Of a stretch of 56,013 nt of DNA, positions 44,901-51,992 are shown piece by piece. The DNA is taken from contig NZ_JAUAMB010000036.1 in the NCBI RefSeq assembly GCF_031010175.1, forward strand, positions 1 through 56,013. Direction: 5' to 3'. The DNA is from Halomonas sp. SpR1. GTDB taxonomy: Bacteria > Pseudomonadota > Gammaproteobacteria > Pseudomonadales > Halomonadaceae. The translations under genes and the position numbers were made by a program. Under the pieces are notes generated by a model that was not told where the DNA came from, did not search any database, and saw only the letters and a list, made by a program, of their open reading frames with translations. Every line of letters begins with the position of its first letter. The first letter of the stretch is position 1.

Positions 44901-45349
44901 TGATTAAGCGCGACCAGGAAATCGACGGTGGTGGTCGGTTCGCTGGGGACGGCCTTGAGCCACTCCATCAAGCGTGGCCCTGACTCGGTTATTTCAAGGT
45001 AGGGGCTGAGTTCCTGGCGCAACGCTTCTGGATAAGCAAAGGGAATCTTTTGCGCAATGTCGTCCAAAAAGAAATCGAAAGGGTTGATTACCGTCATTGG
45101 GGCGATGAGTTCGACAGCAATGGTTAACTCTTTACGCGGTTCGGGGAATACCACGCGGGCATTAAAGTTGCCAAACGGATCCTGTTGCCAGTTTAGAAAG
45201 TGGTCGTCGCCAGAGAGTTTAAGCGAGTACGCCTCGATATGCGTACGGCAGTGGGGCGCCGGGCGTAGCCGAATAACATGGGGCGAAAGACGCACCGGAC
45301 GGTCAAAGTGGTAAGTCGTACGATGATACAAGGCAACGCGAATGGTCAT
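41999..45349 (-). CDS. Large transglutaminase-like DUF2126 protein
   Basis: 1116 aa, full length. N-terminal beta domain, then a transglutaminase core at about 150-290 with Cys in SGSCRDSAWLLVQIFRHLGLAARFVSGY, His in FTDLHAWTEVFLPG and Asp in GLDPTSGL. The remaining 800 residues are DUF2126, with dense conserved segments such as DVRLTMGGEPTFVS, YSPPRDPRLENFMITPDPGVIEVN and LLELRGFEMPPHARM. The last two look like a glutamine-synthetase-like or amidoligase-type site, which is a tentative reading. First gene of the minus operon, behind a predicted sigma-54 promoter. Confidence 0.92.
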   Translation of the reverse strand: MTIRVALYHRTTYHFDRPVRLSPHVIRLRPAPHCRTHIEAYSLKLSGDDHFLNWQQDPFGNFNARVVFPEPRKELTIAVELIAPMTVINPFDFFLDDIAQKIPFAYPEALRQELSPYLEITESGPRLMEWLKAVPSEPTTTVDFLVALNQRLQEDIGYLVRMEPGVQSCEETLTFASGSCRDSAWLLVQIFRHLGLAARFVSGYLIQLKSDVKALDGPSGSEVDFTDLHAWTEVFLPGAGWVGLDPTSGLFAGEGHIPLAATPTTGSAAAITGFSDKCEVTFDVTMEVERIHEDPRVTKPYSDEQWQRICALGDAVDAELLHEDVRLTMGGEPTFVSVDDMESPQWNTEALGEHKRERAEALLTRLQAAYAPGSAIQQQQGKWYPGEPLPRWALACYWRKDGVPLWRDPKWLACMEGAPEIDVDSAMAQRFTKALSERLGVAERYWIPAFEDAYYYLWKEQSLPVTVDPREANLKDDAERHRLARLLEQGLDEVVGYALPLRHSISQAHRWESGRWPLKREHLFLVPGDSPMGLRLPLSALPWADPEEQPQPESLFAPRPELGDIHGEVARRNAEQHHLSDAERLGRTSHPSPSHPEGEAVQQQPRAEIDTESGVIHTSLCVEPRDGRLHIFLPPLTHLEHYLDLLSTVEECAKELACPVMVEGYSPPRDPRLENFMITPDPGVIEVNIMPAASWQTLVAQTERLYAEARETRLGTEKFMLDGRHTGTGGGNHVTLGGLTPEDSPFLRRPDLLASLVTYWQHHPSLSYLFSGLFIGPTSQAPRVDEARHEALYELEIALQQMPEGEVVQPWLVDRLLRHLLTDLTGNTHRAEFCIDKLYSPDSDSGRLGLLELRGFEMPPHARMGLMQMLLIRALVARCWKTPYRAKPVRWGSALQDRWMLPHYLWHDLDDVLSDLRQHGFDFDLEWFAPFLEFRFPLHGRLHTPMLDIELRQAIEPWHVLGEEASAGGTARYVDSSVERLEVKVSGMSGDRYVVTCNGRRVPLSATGRNGEAVAGVRYRAWQPPSALHPQIPIHAPLVFDVIDTWNQRSVAGCTYYVVHPTGRNFDTFPVNAFEAEARRLGRFSDSGHRHGHQVPKLETPSLELPQTLDLRWTPS

Positions 45350-45416
45350 GGGCCACCCTCAAAAGAACCGTTATTAACCGGTTGGTCGGTTGGGTTAAGG
45401 AATAACCGAACGTTTC

Positions 45417-45431
45417 GCAAGTATCGTTCCA
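45417..45431 (-). promoter_or_regulatory. Predicted sigma-54 (-24/-12) promoter for the DUF2126 operon
   Basis: On the minus strand TGGAACG-ATAC-TTGC: the invariant GG and GC are separated by exactly 10 bases. It agrees with the consensus TGGCACG-N4-TTGC at all core positions except the fourth. Transcription would start near 45406, about 57 nt before the start codon. Confidence 0.6.
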
Positions 45432-45493
45432 CTTTTACTTTTTTGCAGCCGCTATCTTAACTAAGACGTTTAACTAAAGTGGAAATCGCTTAA

Positions 45494-45534
45494 TGCACCA
45501 AAATGACACTGTCTATGTGCACTGTTATAGAGCA
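45494..45534. promoter_or_regulatory. Two NtrC-like enhancer sites between divergent sigma-54 promoters
   Basis: Site 2 (45518-45534) reads TGCACT-GTTAT-AGAGCA, one mismatch from the form TGCACY-N5-RGTGCA. Site 1 (45494-45510) has a perfect half TGCACC-AAAAT with a weak second half. Their centres lie about 134 and 110 bp before the predicted plus-strand start and about 96 and 120 bp before the minus-strand start, usual distances for NtrC enhancers. Confidence 0.45.
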
Positions 45535-45609
45535 TAAAGTCGCTTTAATTGGCTCGTTCTCCCTGTCAAGTAGCGTTTAAGTAAGCAAACGTTGAAATAT
45601 CGCAAAAGA

Positions 45610-45625
45610 TGGTACGCATTTTGCT
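45610..45625 (+). promoter_or_regulatory. Predicted sigma-54 (-24/-12) promoter for the ATP-grasp/alpha-E operon
   Basis: TGGTACG-CATT-TTGCT with exactly 10 bases between the GG and GC doublets; differs from TGGCACG-N4-TTGCW only at the fourth base. Transcription would start near 45636, about 79 nt before the start codon at 45715. An in-frame upstream start at 45592 would overlap this element and is rejected. The remaining intergenic sequence (45350-45714) holds the divergent promoter and the NtrC-like sites. Confidence 0.6.
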
Positions 45626-45714
45626 CTCAATTGTTTGATTGTTTTGCGCGCGGCAGGCCTAAACTGAGCAATGAGGAAGTTGCCGCTTCCCCCCCCAGCG
45701 CCAGGAGAGCGCCC

Positions 45715-47196
45715 ATGAGCCAAGTGAATTGGAATAACTATGCGTGTCGTGATTACTACGATGAGCTGATGGCCGCACCCGGTCAGCCACGCGATTCAGC
45801 GGGTGAATTGTGCAACATGTTGGCAAGGTTTAGCGCAGAAGAGTTAGCCGAGCGGAAAACCGCGGCGGAGATCGCCATTCGTACCATGGGGATTACGTTT
45901 ACTGTCTACTCTGAAGGCGCGATGATTGATCGCGCTTGGCCCTTTGATATTGTGCCGCGGATTATTCCTGCCAGCGAGTGGCGTAAAACCGAGGCAGGCC
46001 TCAAACAGCGCGTGCAGGCGCTAAACCTATTTATTGATGACCTCTACCACGACCAAAAAGTCATTAAGGATAAGGTGTTACCCGCCGAGGTGCTGGCGCA
46101 GTCGGTTAATTTCCGCCCCCAGTGTGTCGGCATTAACCCGCCCCACGGGGTATGGGCCCACGTTTGCGGTTCAGACCTGGTGCGCGATGGCGATGGCACG
46201 CTGTATGTGTTGGAGGACAACTTACGCATTCCTTCCGGCGTCTCCTATATGTTGGAAAACCGCAACGTCACCAAGCGGGTACTGCCGGAGCTGTTTGCCA
46301 CAGGCAAGATACTCCCCGTCGATGACTATGTGGCCAATCTCTATGACATGCTCGCTGCGATGTCACCACGCCCTGGCGATGACCCCCAGGTGGTGGTGCT
46401 GACCCCTGGAATCTATAACTCTGCCTACTTCGAGCACGCCTACCTTGCCCAGCAAATGGGCGTCGAGCTGGTGCAGGGTAGCGATCTGCTAGTCGATGAC
46501 AATGATGTGGTGTACATGCGCACCGTGGAAGGCCTGCGCCGAGTCGACGTTATCTACCGTCGCGTGGATGACGAGTTTCTCGACCCGGAAGCGTTTAATC
46601 CTGACTCCATGCTAGGGGTGGCGGGCCTGATGCGTGCTTGGCGTGCTGGCAAAGTCGCGCTGGCCAATGCCCCGGGTGCTGGCGTGGCGGATGACAAGGT
46701 CGTTTATGCCTTTGTGCCCGCGCTGATTCGCTATTACCTCGACCAGGAGCCCCTGCTACCTAACGTGCCCAGCTATCTGTGCATGTTCGAAGACGATCGC
46801 CGTTACGTGCTCGACCACTTGGATGAATTGGTGGTGAAGCCGGCCAACGAATCGGGAGGCTACGGCATGCTGATTGGCCCGCGTTCAACCAAAGAGACCC
46901 GGGAAGAGTTCGCCCGCTTGATTAAGGCGAACCCGCGCAACTATATGGCGCAGCCCACCCTGGCGCTGTCGACGACGCCTACGCTGGCGAATGGTTTACC
47001 GCAGCCACGCCATGTGGATTTACGCCCCTTCATACTCTCTGGGCCTGAAATACATGTCACCACTGGCGGGCTTACCCGGGTGGCATTGATCGAGGGATCG
47101 CTGGTGGTGAACTCCTCTCAAGGCGGCGGCAGTAAAGATACCTGGATTGTCGAAACCGACGATAAGGCGGCAGTGGCCGCGGTGAAAGGAGCCTAA
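45715..47196 (+). CDS. Circularly permuted type 2 ATP-grasp protein
   Basis: 493 aa from ATG 45715 with AGGAG at 45703-45707. Complete DUF404/DUF407-type ATP-grasp: YVLEDNLRIPSGVSYMLENR, VVVLTPGIYNSAYFEHAYLAQQMGVELVQG, VDVIYRRVDDEFLDP, the nucleotide segment ELVVKPANESGGYGMLIGP and the final VNSSQGGGSKDTWIV. ATP-grasp ligases join a carboxylate to an amine through an acyl phosphate; this branch is predicted to build peptides or amide tags. Followed after 4 nt by the alpha-E gene. The acceptor and donor are unknown. Confidence 0.93.
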   Translation: MSQVNWNNYACRDYYDELMAAPGQPRDSAGELCNMLARFSAEELAERKTAAEIAIRTMGITFTVYSEGAMIDRAWPFDIVPRIIPASEWRKTEAGLKQRVQALNLFIDDLYHDQKVIKDKVLPAEVLAQSVNFRPQCVGINPPHGVWAHVCGSDLVRDGDGTLYVLEDNLRIPSGVSYMLENRNVTKRVLPELFATGKILPVDDYVANLYDMLAAMSPRPGDDPQVVVLTPGIYNSAYFEHAYLAQQMGVELVQGSDLLVDDNDVVYMRTVEGLRRVDVIYRRVDDEFLDPEAFNPDSMLGVAGLMRAWRAGKVALANAPGAGVADDKVVYAFVPALIRYYLDQEPLLPNVPSYLCMFEDDRRYVLDHLDELVVKPANESGGYGMLIGPRSTKETREEFARLIKANPRNYMAQPTLALSTTPTLANGLPQPRHVDLRPFILSGPEIHVTTGGLTRVALIEGSLVVNSSQGGGSKDTWIVETDDKAAVAAVKGA

Positions 47197-47200
47197 CGCC

Positions 47201-48211
47201 ATGCTGTCACGCGTTGCAGAGAACCTCTACTGGATGGCGCGCTATATTGAACGTGCGGAAGATACCGCACGCTTACTGAGCGTCAATAGTCACCTTATGC
47301 TCGATTTGCCGGGGCGCCTGCCGCTGGGTTGGGCGCCGCTTATTGAAATGACTGGCAGCCTGGAAACCTTCACCGCACGTTATGATGACTTTGATGAGCG
47401 CAACGTGGTGCACTTTTTATGCGCCGACCCCGACAATGATATTTCGATTATCTCCGCGCTCGCTAGTGCCCGCGAGAACCTGAGAACTACTCGGGATGTG
47501 GTGCCCCGGGAGATTTGGGAAGAGGTTAACCAGCTCTATCTGAGTGTCGCCGACCATGCCGAAAACGGCGTTAGTCCACGCCGTCGCGATAGCTTTCTCA
47601 AAAGCGTTATCCGTGGTTGCCAGGCGTTGACAGGCCTCATTGAAGGCACCTTGAGCCACGGTCCAGCGCGTACCTTTATTGAGCTGGGGCGTCAGTTGGA
47701 GCGGGCCGATATGACCACCCGCATTGTCGATGTGCGCTCTGCCAGCTTATTGCCACAAAACCCTGAAGAGTTGCTGCCATTTGAGAACTTGCAGTGGATG
47801 AGCGTGCTCAAGTCGCTCACCGCCTATCAAATGTACCGCCAACAGGTGCGCTTGCGCGTGCGCGGGCCGGATGTGCTGCGCTTTTTGCTGCAAGACCCTA
47901 ACCTGCCGCGCTCAATTGCTTGCAGCCTCGAAACATTGGGCCATGAGTTGACGCTACTGCCCCGGCAAGACCGCCCGGCGGCGACCGTTTCACTGGTGCG
48001 CGCCGATGTGGTGGATGCCGATATTCAAGCACTCGCTCATTCACCCAGTAAGCTGCACCTGTTTATAGATGAACTGCAGATCGGCTTTGCCGCTATTCAC
48101 GATACGCTTAGCGCCACTTACTTTGTGAATGACGAAAGCGTGCCCCGCGTGACGCAAACCCAGAGCCAGACCCAAAGCCAGAGCCATGCGGGGGACAACG
48201 ATAACGACTAG
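47201..48211 (+). CDS. Alpha-E domain protein (DUF403)
   Basis: 336 aa, all-helical alpha-E protein opening MLSRVAENLYWMARYIERAEDTARLL, with RTFIELGRQLERADMTTRIVDV in the centre. Alpha-E proteins always accompany this ATP-grasp type, as a fusion or a neighbour, and may be a substrate carrier or scaffold; no activity is known. The C-terminal tail is a Gln/Ser-rich low-complexity run (QTQSQTQSQSHAGDNDND). Co-transcribed with the ATP-grasp gene. Its stop overlaps the convergent metallopeptidase stop in a shared CTAG. Confidence 0.93.
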   Translation: MLSRVAENLYWMARYIERAEDTARLLSVNSHLMLDLPGRLPLGWAPLIEMTGSLETFTARYDDFDERNVVHFLCADPDNDISIISALASARENLRTTRDVVPREIWEEVNQLYLSVADHAENGVSPRRRDSFLKSVIRGCQALTGLIEGTLSHGPARTFIELGRQLERADMTTRIVDVRSASLLPQNPEELLPFENLQWMSVLKSLTAYQMYRQQVRLRVRGPDVLRFLLQDPNLPRSIACSLETLGHELTLLPRQDRPAATVSLVRADVVDADIQALAHSPSKLHLFIDELQIGFAAIHDTLSATYFVNDESVPRVTQTQSQTQSQSHAGDNDND

Positions 48212-49278
48212 GGCGTAAAGGAGCCGTTTTTTAACGGGCTGGCGGCCTGAATGAGGTCATGCAGGTAGGCCAGCTTTTCGCGCACCGCCGGGGCAAGCAC
48301 ACCCGGCGCCAAATCGAGCAGCCCCATGTCACGGTTGAGCTCGTTCACCGCCATGCCCACCTGATGAAAGGCAATCAGCATACTCTCCAGGTTGCCATCG
48401 TACTCAACGTGGCTAATACCCATGTGCAGAGCAGTATCCAGCACGGCGACCATATCCAGGTAATAGGCGAAGGTTTCGGCAAAATCTTCCCAGGGGTGCA
48501 TGGCGGCATAAGCGGAAATGTAGCGGTTAGGCCAGTCGCTGGGAGCCCCCTGCTGGTAGTAACGCTCTAACGCTTCGGCGTAGCTTGGCCGGTGATGGTT
48601 GCCAAATACTGCGCGACATGCCTCTTCATCTCGATCCTTAACCAAAACGTCCCAGTAATAGTGACCGATCTCGTGGCGGAAGTGGCCAATCAAGGTGCGG
48701 TGAGACTCGTTCATATCGACCCGTAAACGCTCGCGCTCAACGTCGTCGGCCTCTTTGATGTTAATGGTGATATGCCCTGATGCATGGCCGGTATACACTT
48801 TCTTCTGGTTGCCAGTGGTGCGCCATAGCCCTTGGTCGGGAAGGGCATCAGCCATAAACGAAAAACTTAATGGCACCGCAATAGCATCCTCTTGGGTGCC
48901 GTGGGGTAGTTTGAGTAGATCAAGGGTATGAAACAGGCGCCTTTTGGCTGCTTCAAGCGCCGCCCAGCGCTCGCGGTTACCATAGATGGTTAGGTCGGGA
49001 ATCATGGCGTTATAACGGCAGCAGTCGCATAGCGTGTTCGCTTGGCCATGCTCAATCACCACCATGCGATTGCAGACGTTCTCAACAGCGTAGTTGTGAC
49101 ACTTCATTAGCGCCGTATCACAACCTGGATGGGTACAGCGATACCCGCCGTTAGCCAGGGGCTCGATGGCAACGATATTACTGCAAGCCGGGCACCAGCC
49201 GACCTCCGACTGGCAGCTAAGGCAGAGAGTGTTTTCGTAGAACAGCGGATTGCCACAGCGGCAGTTGAAGGTCTGCAT
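48208..49278 (-). CDS. Putative zinc-binding metallopeptidase with zinc-ribbon
   Basis: 356 aa from ATG 49278 with AGGGGA upstream; a longer reading from 49326 is not supported. The N-terminus has four or more CxxC/CxC-type cysteine pairs (CRCG, CLSC, CPAC, CDCC), a zinc-ribbon-like region. The zincin motif HEIGHYYW lies at about residue 220, with a downstream acidic WEDFAETFAYYLD that can supply the third ligand. It belongs to the family often annotated 'putative zinc-binding peptidase'. It adjoins the amidoligase cluster, so it may cleave the same product. Confidence 0.88.
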   Translation of the reverse strand: MQTFNCRCGNPLFYENTLCLSCQSEVGWCPACSNIVAIEPLANGGYRCTHPGCDTALMKCHNYAVENVCNRMVVIEHGQANTLCDCCRYNAMIPDLTIYGNRERWAALEAAKRRLFHTLDLLKLPHGTQEDAIAVPLSFSFMADALPDQGLWRTTGNQKKVYTGHASGHITINIKEADDVERERLRVDMNESHRTLIGHFRHEIGHYYWDVLVKDRDEEACRAVFGNHHRPSYAEALERYYQQGAPSDWPNRYISAYAAMHPWEDFAETFAYYLDMVAVLDTALHMGISHVEYDGNLESMLIAFHQVGMAVNELNRDMGLLDLAPGVLAPAVREKLAYLHDLIQAASPLKNGSFTP

Positions 49279-49400
49279 AGATAATCCCCTGTGTTTAAAC
49301 ACGCGCGCCCTGATTAGCCGAAGCATAGCCAGCGTGGCACCACAATGGAAAGGCTAATTGACGTCCTGCGGTAGATTTTGTTTACTCATGTGATACTTGA

Positions 49401-49430
49401 TTGACGTTTACGTCAACTTGCTGCTATACC
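49401..49430 (+). promoter_or_regulatory. mmsA promoter with LiuR-like operator
   Basis: TTGACG (49401-49406), 18 bp, TATACC (49425-49430) reads as a sigma-70 promoter. The inverted repeat TTGACG-TTTA-CGTCAA (49401-49416) covers the -35 box. It resembles, from memory, the MerR-type LiuR sites that control branched-chain amino acid degradation in gammaproteobacteria, a fitting regulon for mmsA. Identity of the regulator is inferred. Confidence 0.55.
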
Positions 49431-49482
49431 CTGTGTTCTTATCTCAACGCGATAGACTTTTTAGAAACCGAGTTTTTACGAC

Positions 49483-49527
49483 CATAACAACCACATTCAT
49501 AACAACCACAGCCATAACAACCACAAG
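49483..49527 (+). repeat. 15-bp tandem repeat in the mmsA leader
   Basis: CATAACAACCACA followed by two variable bases occurs three times in a row (49483, 49498, 49513), then a partial fourth CATAA. It ends 19 nt before the mmsA start codon, just ahead of its ribosome-binding site TAGGAGC. The A/C-rich units contain AACAAC triplets like those bound by Hfq/Crc in pseudomonads. Confidence 0.8.
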
Positions 49528-49546
49528 CATAAATAGGAGCAACGCT

Positions 49547-51046
49547 ATGACCGTTCGCGAAATTCCCATGTATATCGATGGCCAGCCCGTGCAGTCGCAA
49601 AGTCAGGAGTGGCGCGACGTGGTCAATCCAGCCACGCAAGAGGTGGTAGCCAGGGTGCCGTTCTGTACCGCTGACGAAGTAGAACGCGCTATCAGTAGCT
49701 CTAAAGAGGCGTTTAAGGAGTGGCGTAAAGTCCCGCTGGGAAAACGCATGCGCATCATGCTCAAGTTGCAGGCACTGATTCGCGACAACACGGCTGAATT
49801 GGCGGCCCTGATTACTGAAGAACACGGTAAAACCCTGCCCGATGCGGAAGGCGAAGTGGGTCGTGGTTTGGAGGTGGTGGAACACGCCTGCTCAATTACT
49901 TCACTCCAGTTGGGTGAGCTGGCGGAAAATGCCGCTAACGAGGTGGACGTTTACACTATGCACCAACCGTTGGGAGTGGGGGCTGGGATTACCGCCTTTA
50001 ACTTCCCCATTATGTTGCCCTGTTTTATGTTCCCGCTGGCGATTGCCACCGGTAATACCTTTGTTCTCAAACCATCGGAGCAGGATCCCAGCTCCACCAT
50101 GCGCTTAGTGGAGCTTGCCCACGAAGCCGGTGTTCCCGCTGGCGTGCTCAATGTGGTGCATGGTGGCCCAGATGTGGCCAACCAAATAGCCGATCATCAG
50201 GATATCAAAGCGCTTTCGTTCATCGGCTCTACCCATGTGGGGTCGCTGCTCTACAACCGTGCGGCGGCGGCAGGCAAGCGCATGCAGGCGATGATGGGTG
50301 CCAAGAACCACTGTGTGGTGATGCCCGACGCTAACCGTAGCCAAGCGATTAACAACCTGCTGGGCTCTGCATTTGGCGCGGCGGGCCAACGCTGCATGGC
50401 AAACTCCGTGGTGGTGCTGGTGGGCGAGGCGCGTGAGTGGTTGAGCGATATCGTCGATGCGGCGCAAGCAATGAAAGTCGGCCCGGGCACGCAGCTAGAT
50501 GCGGATTTGGGCCCGCTGGTGTCACCGGCCGCCCGTGATCGTGTCTTGCGTTTAATTGATGCAGGTGAAAAAGAGGGCGCCAAACTGTTGGTCGATGGGC
50601 GTAATGTTCAGGTAGAGGGTTACCCCAACGGTAACTTTGTGGGGCCGACTCTGTTTGCCGATGTAACGGCGGATATGACTATTTACCGCGAGGAGATTTT
50701 TGGCCCTGTGCTGTGTGTGGTGAGTGTTGAAACGCTGGATGACGCGATTGCTTTCATCAATGCCAACCCTAACGGCAACGGCACTTCCATCTTCACTAAC
50801 TCGGGCTGGGTCGCGCGCCGTTTTGAAACCGATATTGATGTTGGTCAAATCGGTATCAACGTGCCCATTCCAGTACCCGTGGCGTATTTCAGCTTCACCG
50901 GCTCACGTGCTTCGAAGCTGGGTGATTTAGGGCCTAACGGTAAGCAGGCTATAGCGTTCTGGACACAAACAAAAACCGTGACAGCGCGTTGGTTCGAACC
51001 AGAAAATGTTTCCAGCGGTATCAATAGCACGATCTCGCTTGGCTAG
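49547..51046 (+). CDS. mmsA: CoA-acylating methylmalonate-semialdehyde dehydrogenase (MmsA)
   Basis: 499 aa from ATG 49547 (TAGGAGC ribosome-binding site); a longer frame from 49397 runs back through the repeat leader and is rejected. Aldehyde dehydrogenase fold: ITAFNFPIMLPCFMFPLAIATGNTF, GSTHVGSLLY, GAKNHCVVMPDAN, catalytic Cys in GAAGQRCMANS. The GAKNH variant in place of LELGG marks the MmsA branch, which converts (methyl)malonate semialdehyde to propionyl- or acetyl-CoA without the usual glutamate. It completes valine or beta-alanine breakdown. No other mms gene lies here. Confidence 0.95.
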   Translation: MTVREIPMYIDGQPVQSQSQEWRDVVNPATQEVVARVPFCTADEVERAISSSKEAFKEWRKVPLGKRMRIMLKLQALIRDNTAELAALITEEHGKTLPDAEGEVGRGLEVVEHACSITSLQLGELAENAANEVDVYTMHQPLGVGAGITAFNFPIMLPCFMFPLAIATGNTFVLKPSEQDPSSTMRLVELAHEAGVPAGVLNVVHGGPDVANQIADHQDIKALSFIGSTHVGSLLYNRAAAAGKRMQAMMGAKNHCVVMPDANRSQAINNLLGSAFGAAGQRCMANSVVVLVGEAREWLSDIVDAAQAMKVGPGTQLDADLGPLVSPAARDRVLRLIDAGEKEGAKLLVDGRNVQVEGYPNGNFVGPTLFADVTADMTIYREEIFGPVLCVVSVETLDDAIAFINANPNGNGTSIFTNSGWVARRFETDIDVGQIGINVPIPVPVAYFSFTGSRASKLGDLGPNGKQAIAFWTQTKTVTARWFEPENVSSGINSTISLG

Positions 51047-51077
51047 TTGAAGCGACTTTAACTGCCGGAATTAGCCA

Positions 51078-51105
51078 CATCGGCCCGGCTTTAAGCGGGC
51101 CGATG
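51078..51105. terminator. Hairpin between mmsA and the convergent gene
   Basis: CATCGGCCCG, loop GCTTTAAG, CGGGCCGATG: a perfect 10-bp GC-rich stem in the gap between convergent stop codons. No T-run on either side, so it may be a bidirectional terminator or only a processing barrier. Confidence 0.6.
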
Positions 51106-51122
51106 AATCGACACTGCAAGGC

Positions 51123-51815
51123 TTAAAAGTGATCGAACAGTGGCAGGCTCTCTTCCAGCAACTGTTCGATCGGGTCAAGCTGGCTTTCGTGTAAAACTAG
51201 CAGTGACTGCCCATGCATAAATTCATCAGCTGGGGGCACCAGAAGCGCAAATTCTCCCTCCTCAAGATGAAATTCATGTATTTCGCGCATGCCTAAAGGC
51301 GTCATGCACTGGGAGCAGCGGTAGGTGTCGTCTTCACCATAAACAAGACGGTGATACATTTTAAACAGCGTGTACAGGGCTAAACCGCCTTCAAACGCTG
51401 GCCAGCGTGCGGGGGTTTCGCGAATGTCGTTGGTAAGGTCTTGGCCCTCGGCTTGGGCATCTGCAATTGCATCGGCGAGTGGGGCAGCGAGAATGGCGCT
51501 TTTGTCGGCAGGTAGCGGCGTATTGTGCTTAGAGGCGTGTTCAAAATCCTGCACCACGCGCTTAAAGTCAGGCACACCGCCGAGCGAGTAGTCGACATGC
51601 TGTAAGTCTTCGGGCTCAAAGCCGCCGTTTTCCCAGCCATGAATGACTCGCAGTGTCATTTGTCCCCGTTTCATTGGGCGGGCAAGCAACATATGCAGCA
51701 TTATACGAATGTGTAGCTGACGCTCATCGGTATCATTTTCAAATGCTCGATAGGGGTCAGTAAACAGCTCATTTAGGCGACCGGGGGTATGTTCCTTGGC
51801 TTCGTGTTGGTTCAT
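51123..51815 (-). CDS. Uncharacterised protein, acidic, with one CxxC
   Basis: 230 aa; I do not recognise the family. It is acidic and shows no signal peptide or membrane helix. A single CSQC pair at about residue 165-168 lies in YRCSQCMTPLGMREIHEFHLEEGEF, perhaps half of a zinc site. The opening ELFTDPYRAFENDTDERQLHIRIMLHMLLARPMKRG is helical. It stands between mmsA (convergent) and an AhpD-like gene (divergent), with no operon partner. No function is suggested. Confidence 0.7.
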   Translation of the reverse strand: MNQHEAKEHTPGRLNELFTDPYRAFENDTDERQLHIRIMLHMLLARPMKRGQMTLRVIHGWENGGFEPEDLQHVDYSLGGVPDFKRVVQDFEHASKHNTPLPADKSAILAAPLADAIADAQAEGQDLTNDIRETPARWPAFEGGLALYTLFKMYHRLVYGEDDTYRCSQCMTPLGMREIHEFHLEEGEFALLVPPADEFMHGQSLLVLHESQLDPIEQLLEESLPLFDHF

Positions 51816-51992
51816 GACAGTGTCCCTTTGAACGAACTGTTTATTAAGAGTAGCGCGCAGTTTTTATTACAGATCGAATTTTCAGTATGGCGAGCTGGTT
51901 TGCTGATTAAAAGCCCCTTATTTTAGCTTTTTGTTACCCACCGGCTAAACCTTTTTTGCCAGATGCTTAAACTTAACAATAAAGAGGTGAGT

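Noticed and set aside
45592..45714. Upstream start for the stand-alone ATP-grasp gene
   Set aside because: The extra 41 residues are unlike the family, the start has no ribosome-binding site and the region overlaps the predicted sigma-54 promoter; ATG 45715 behind AGGAG is preferred.
49397..49546. N-terminal extension of mmsA through the tandem repeat
   Set aside because: The repeats translate to low-complexity ITTT-like residues and the family start MTVREIPMYIDG follows a good ribosome-binding site.
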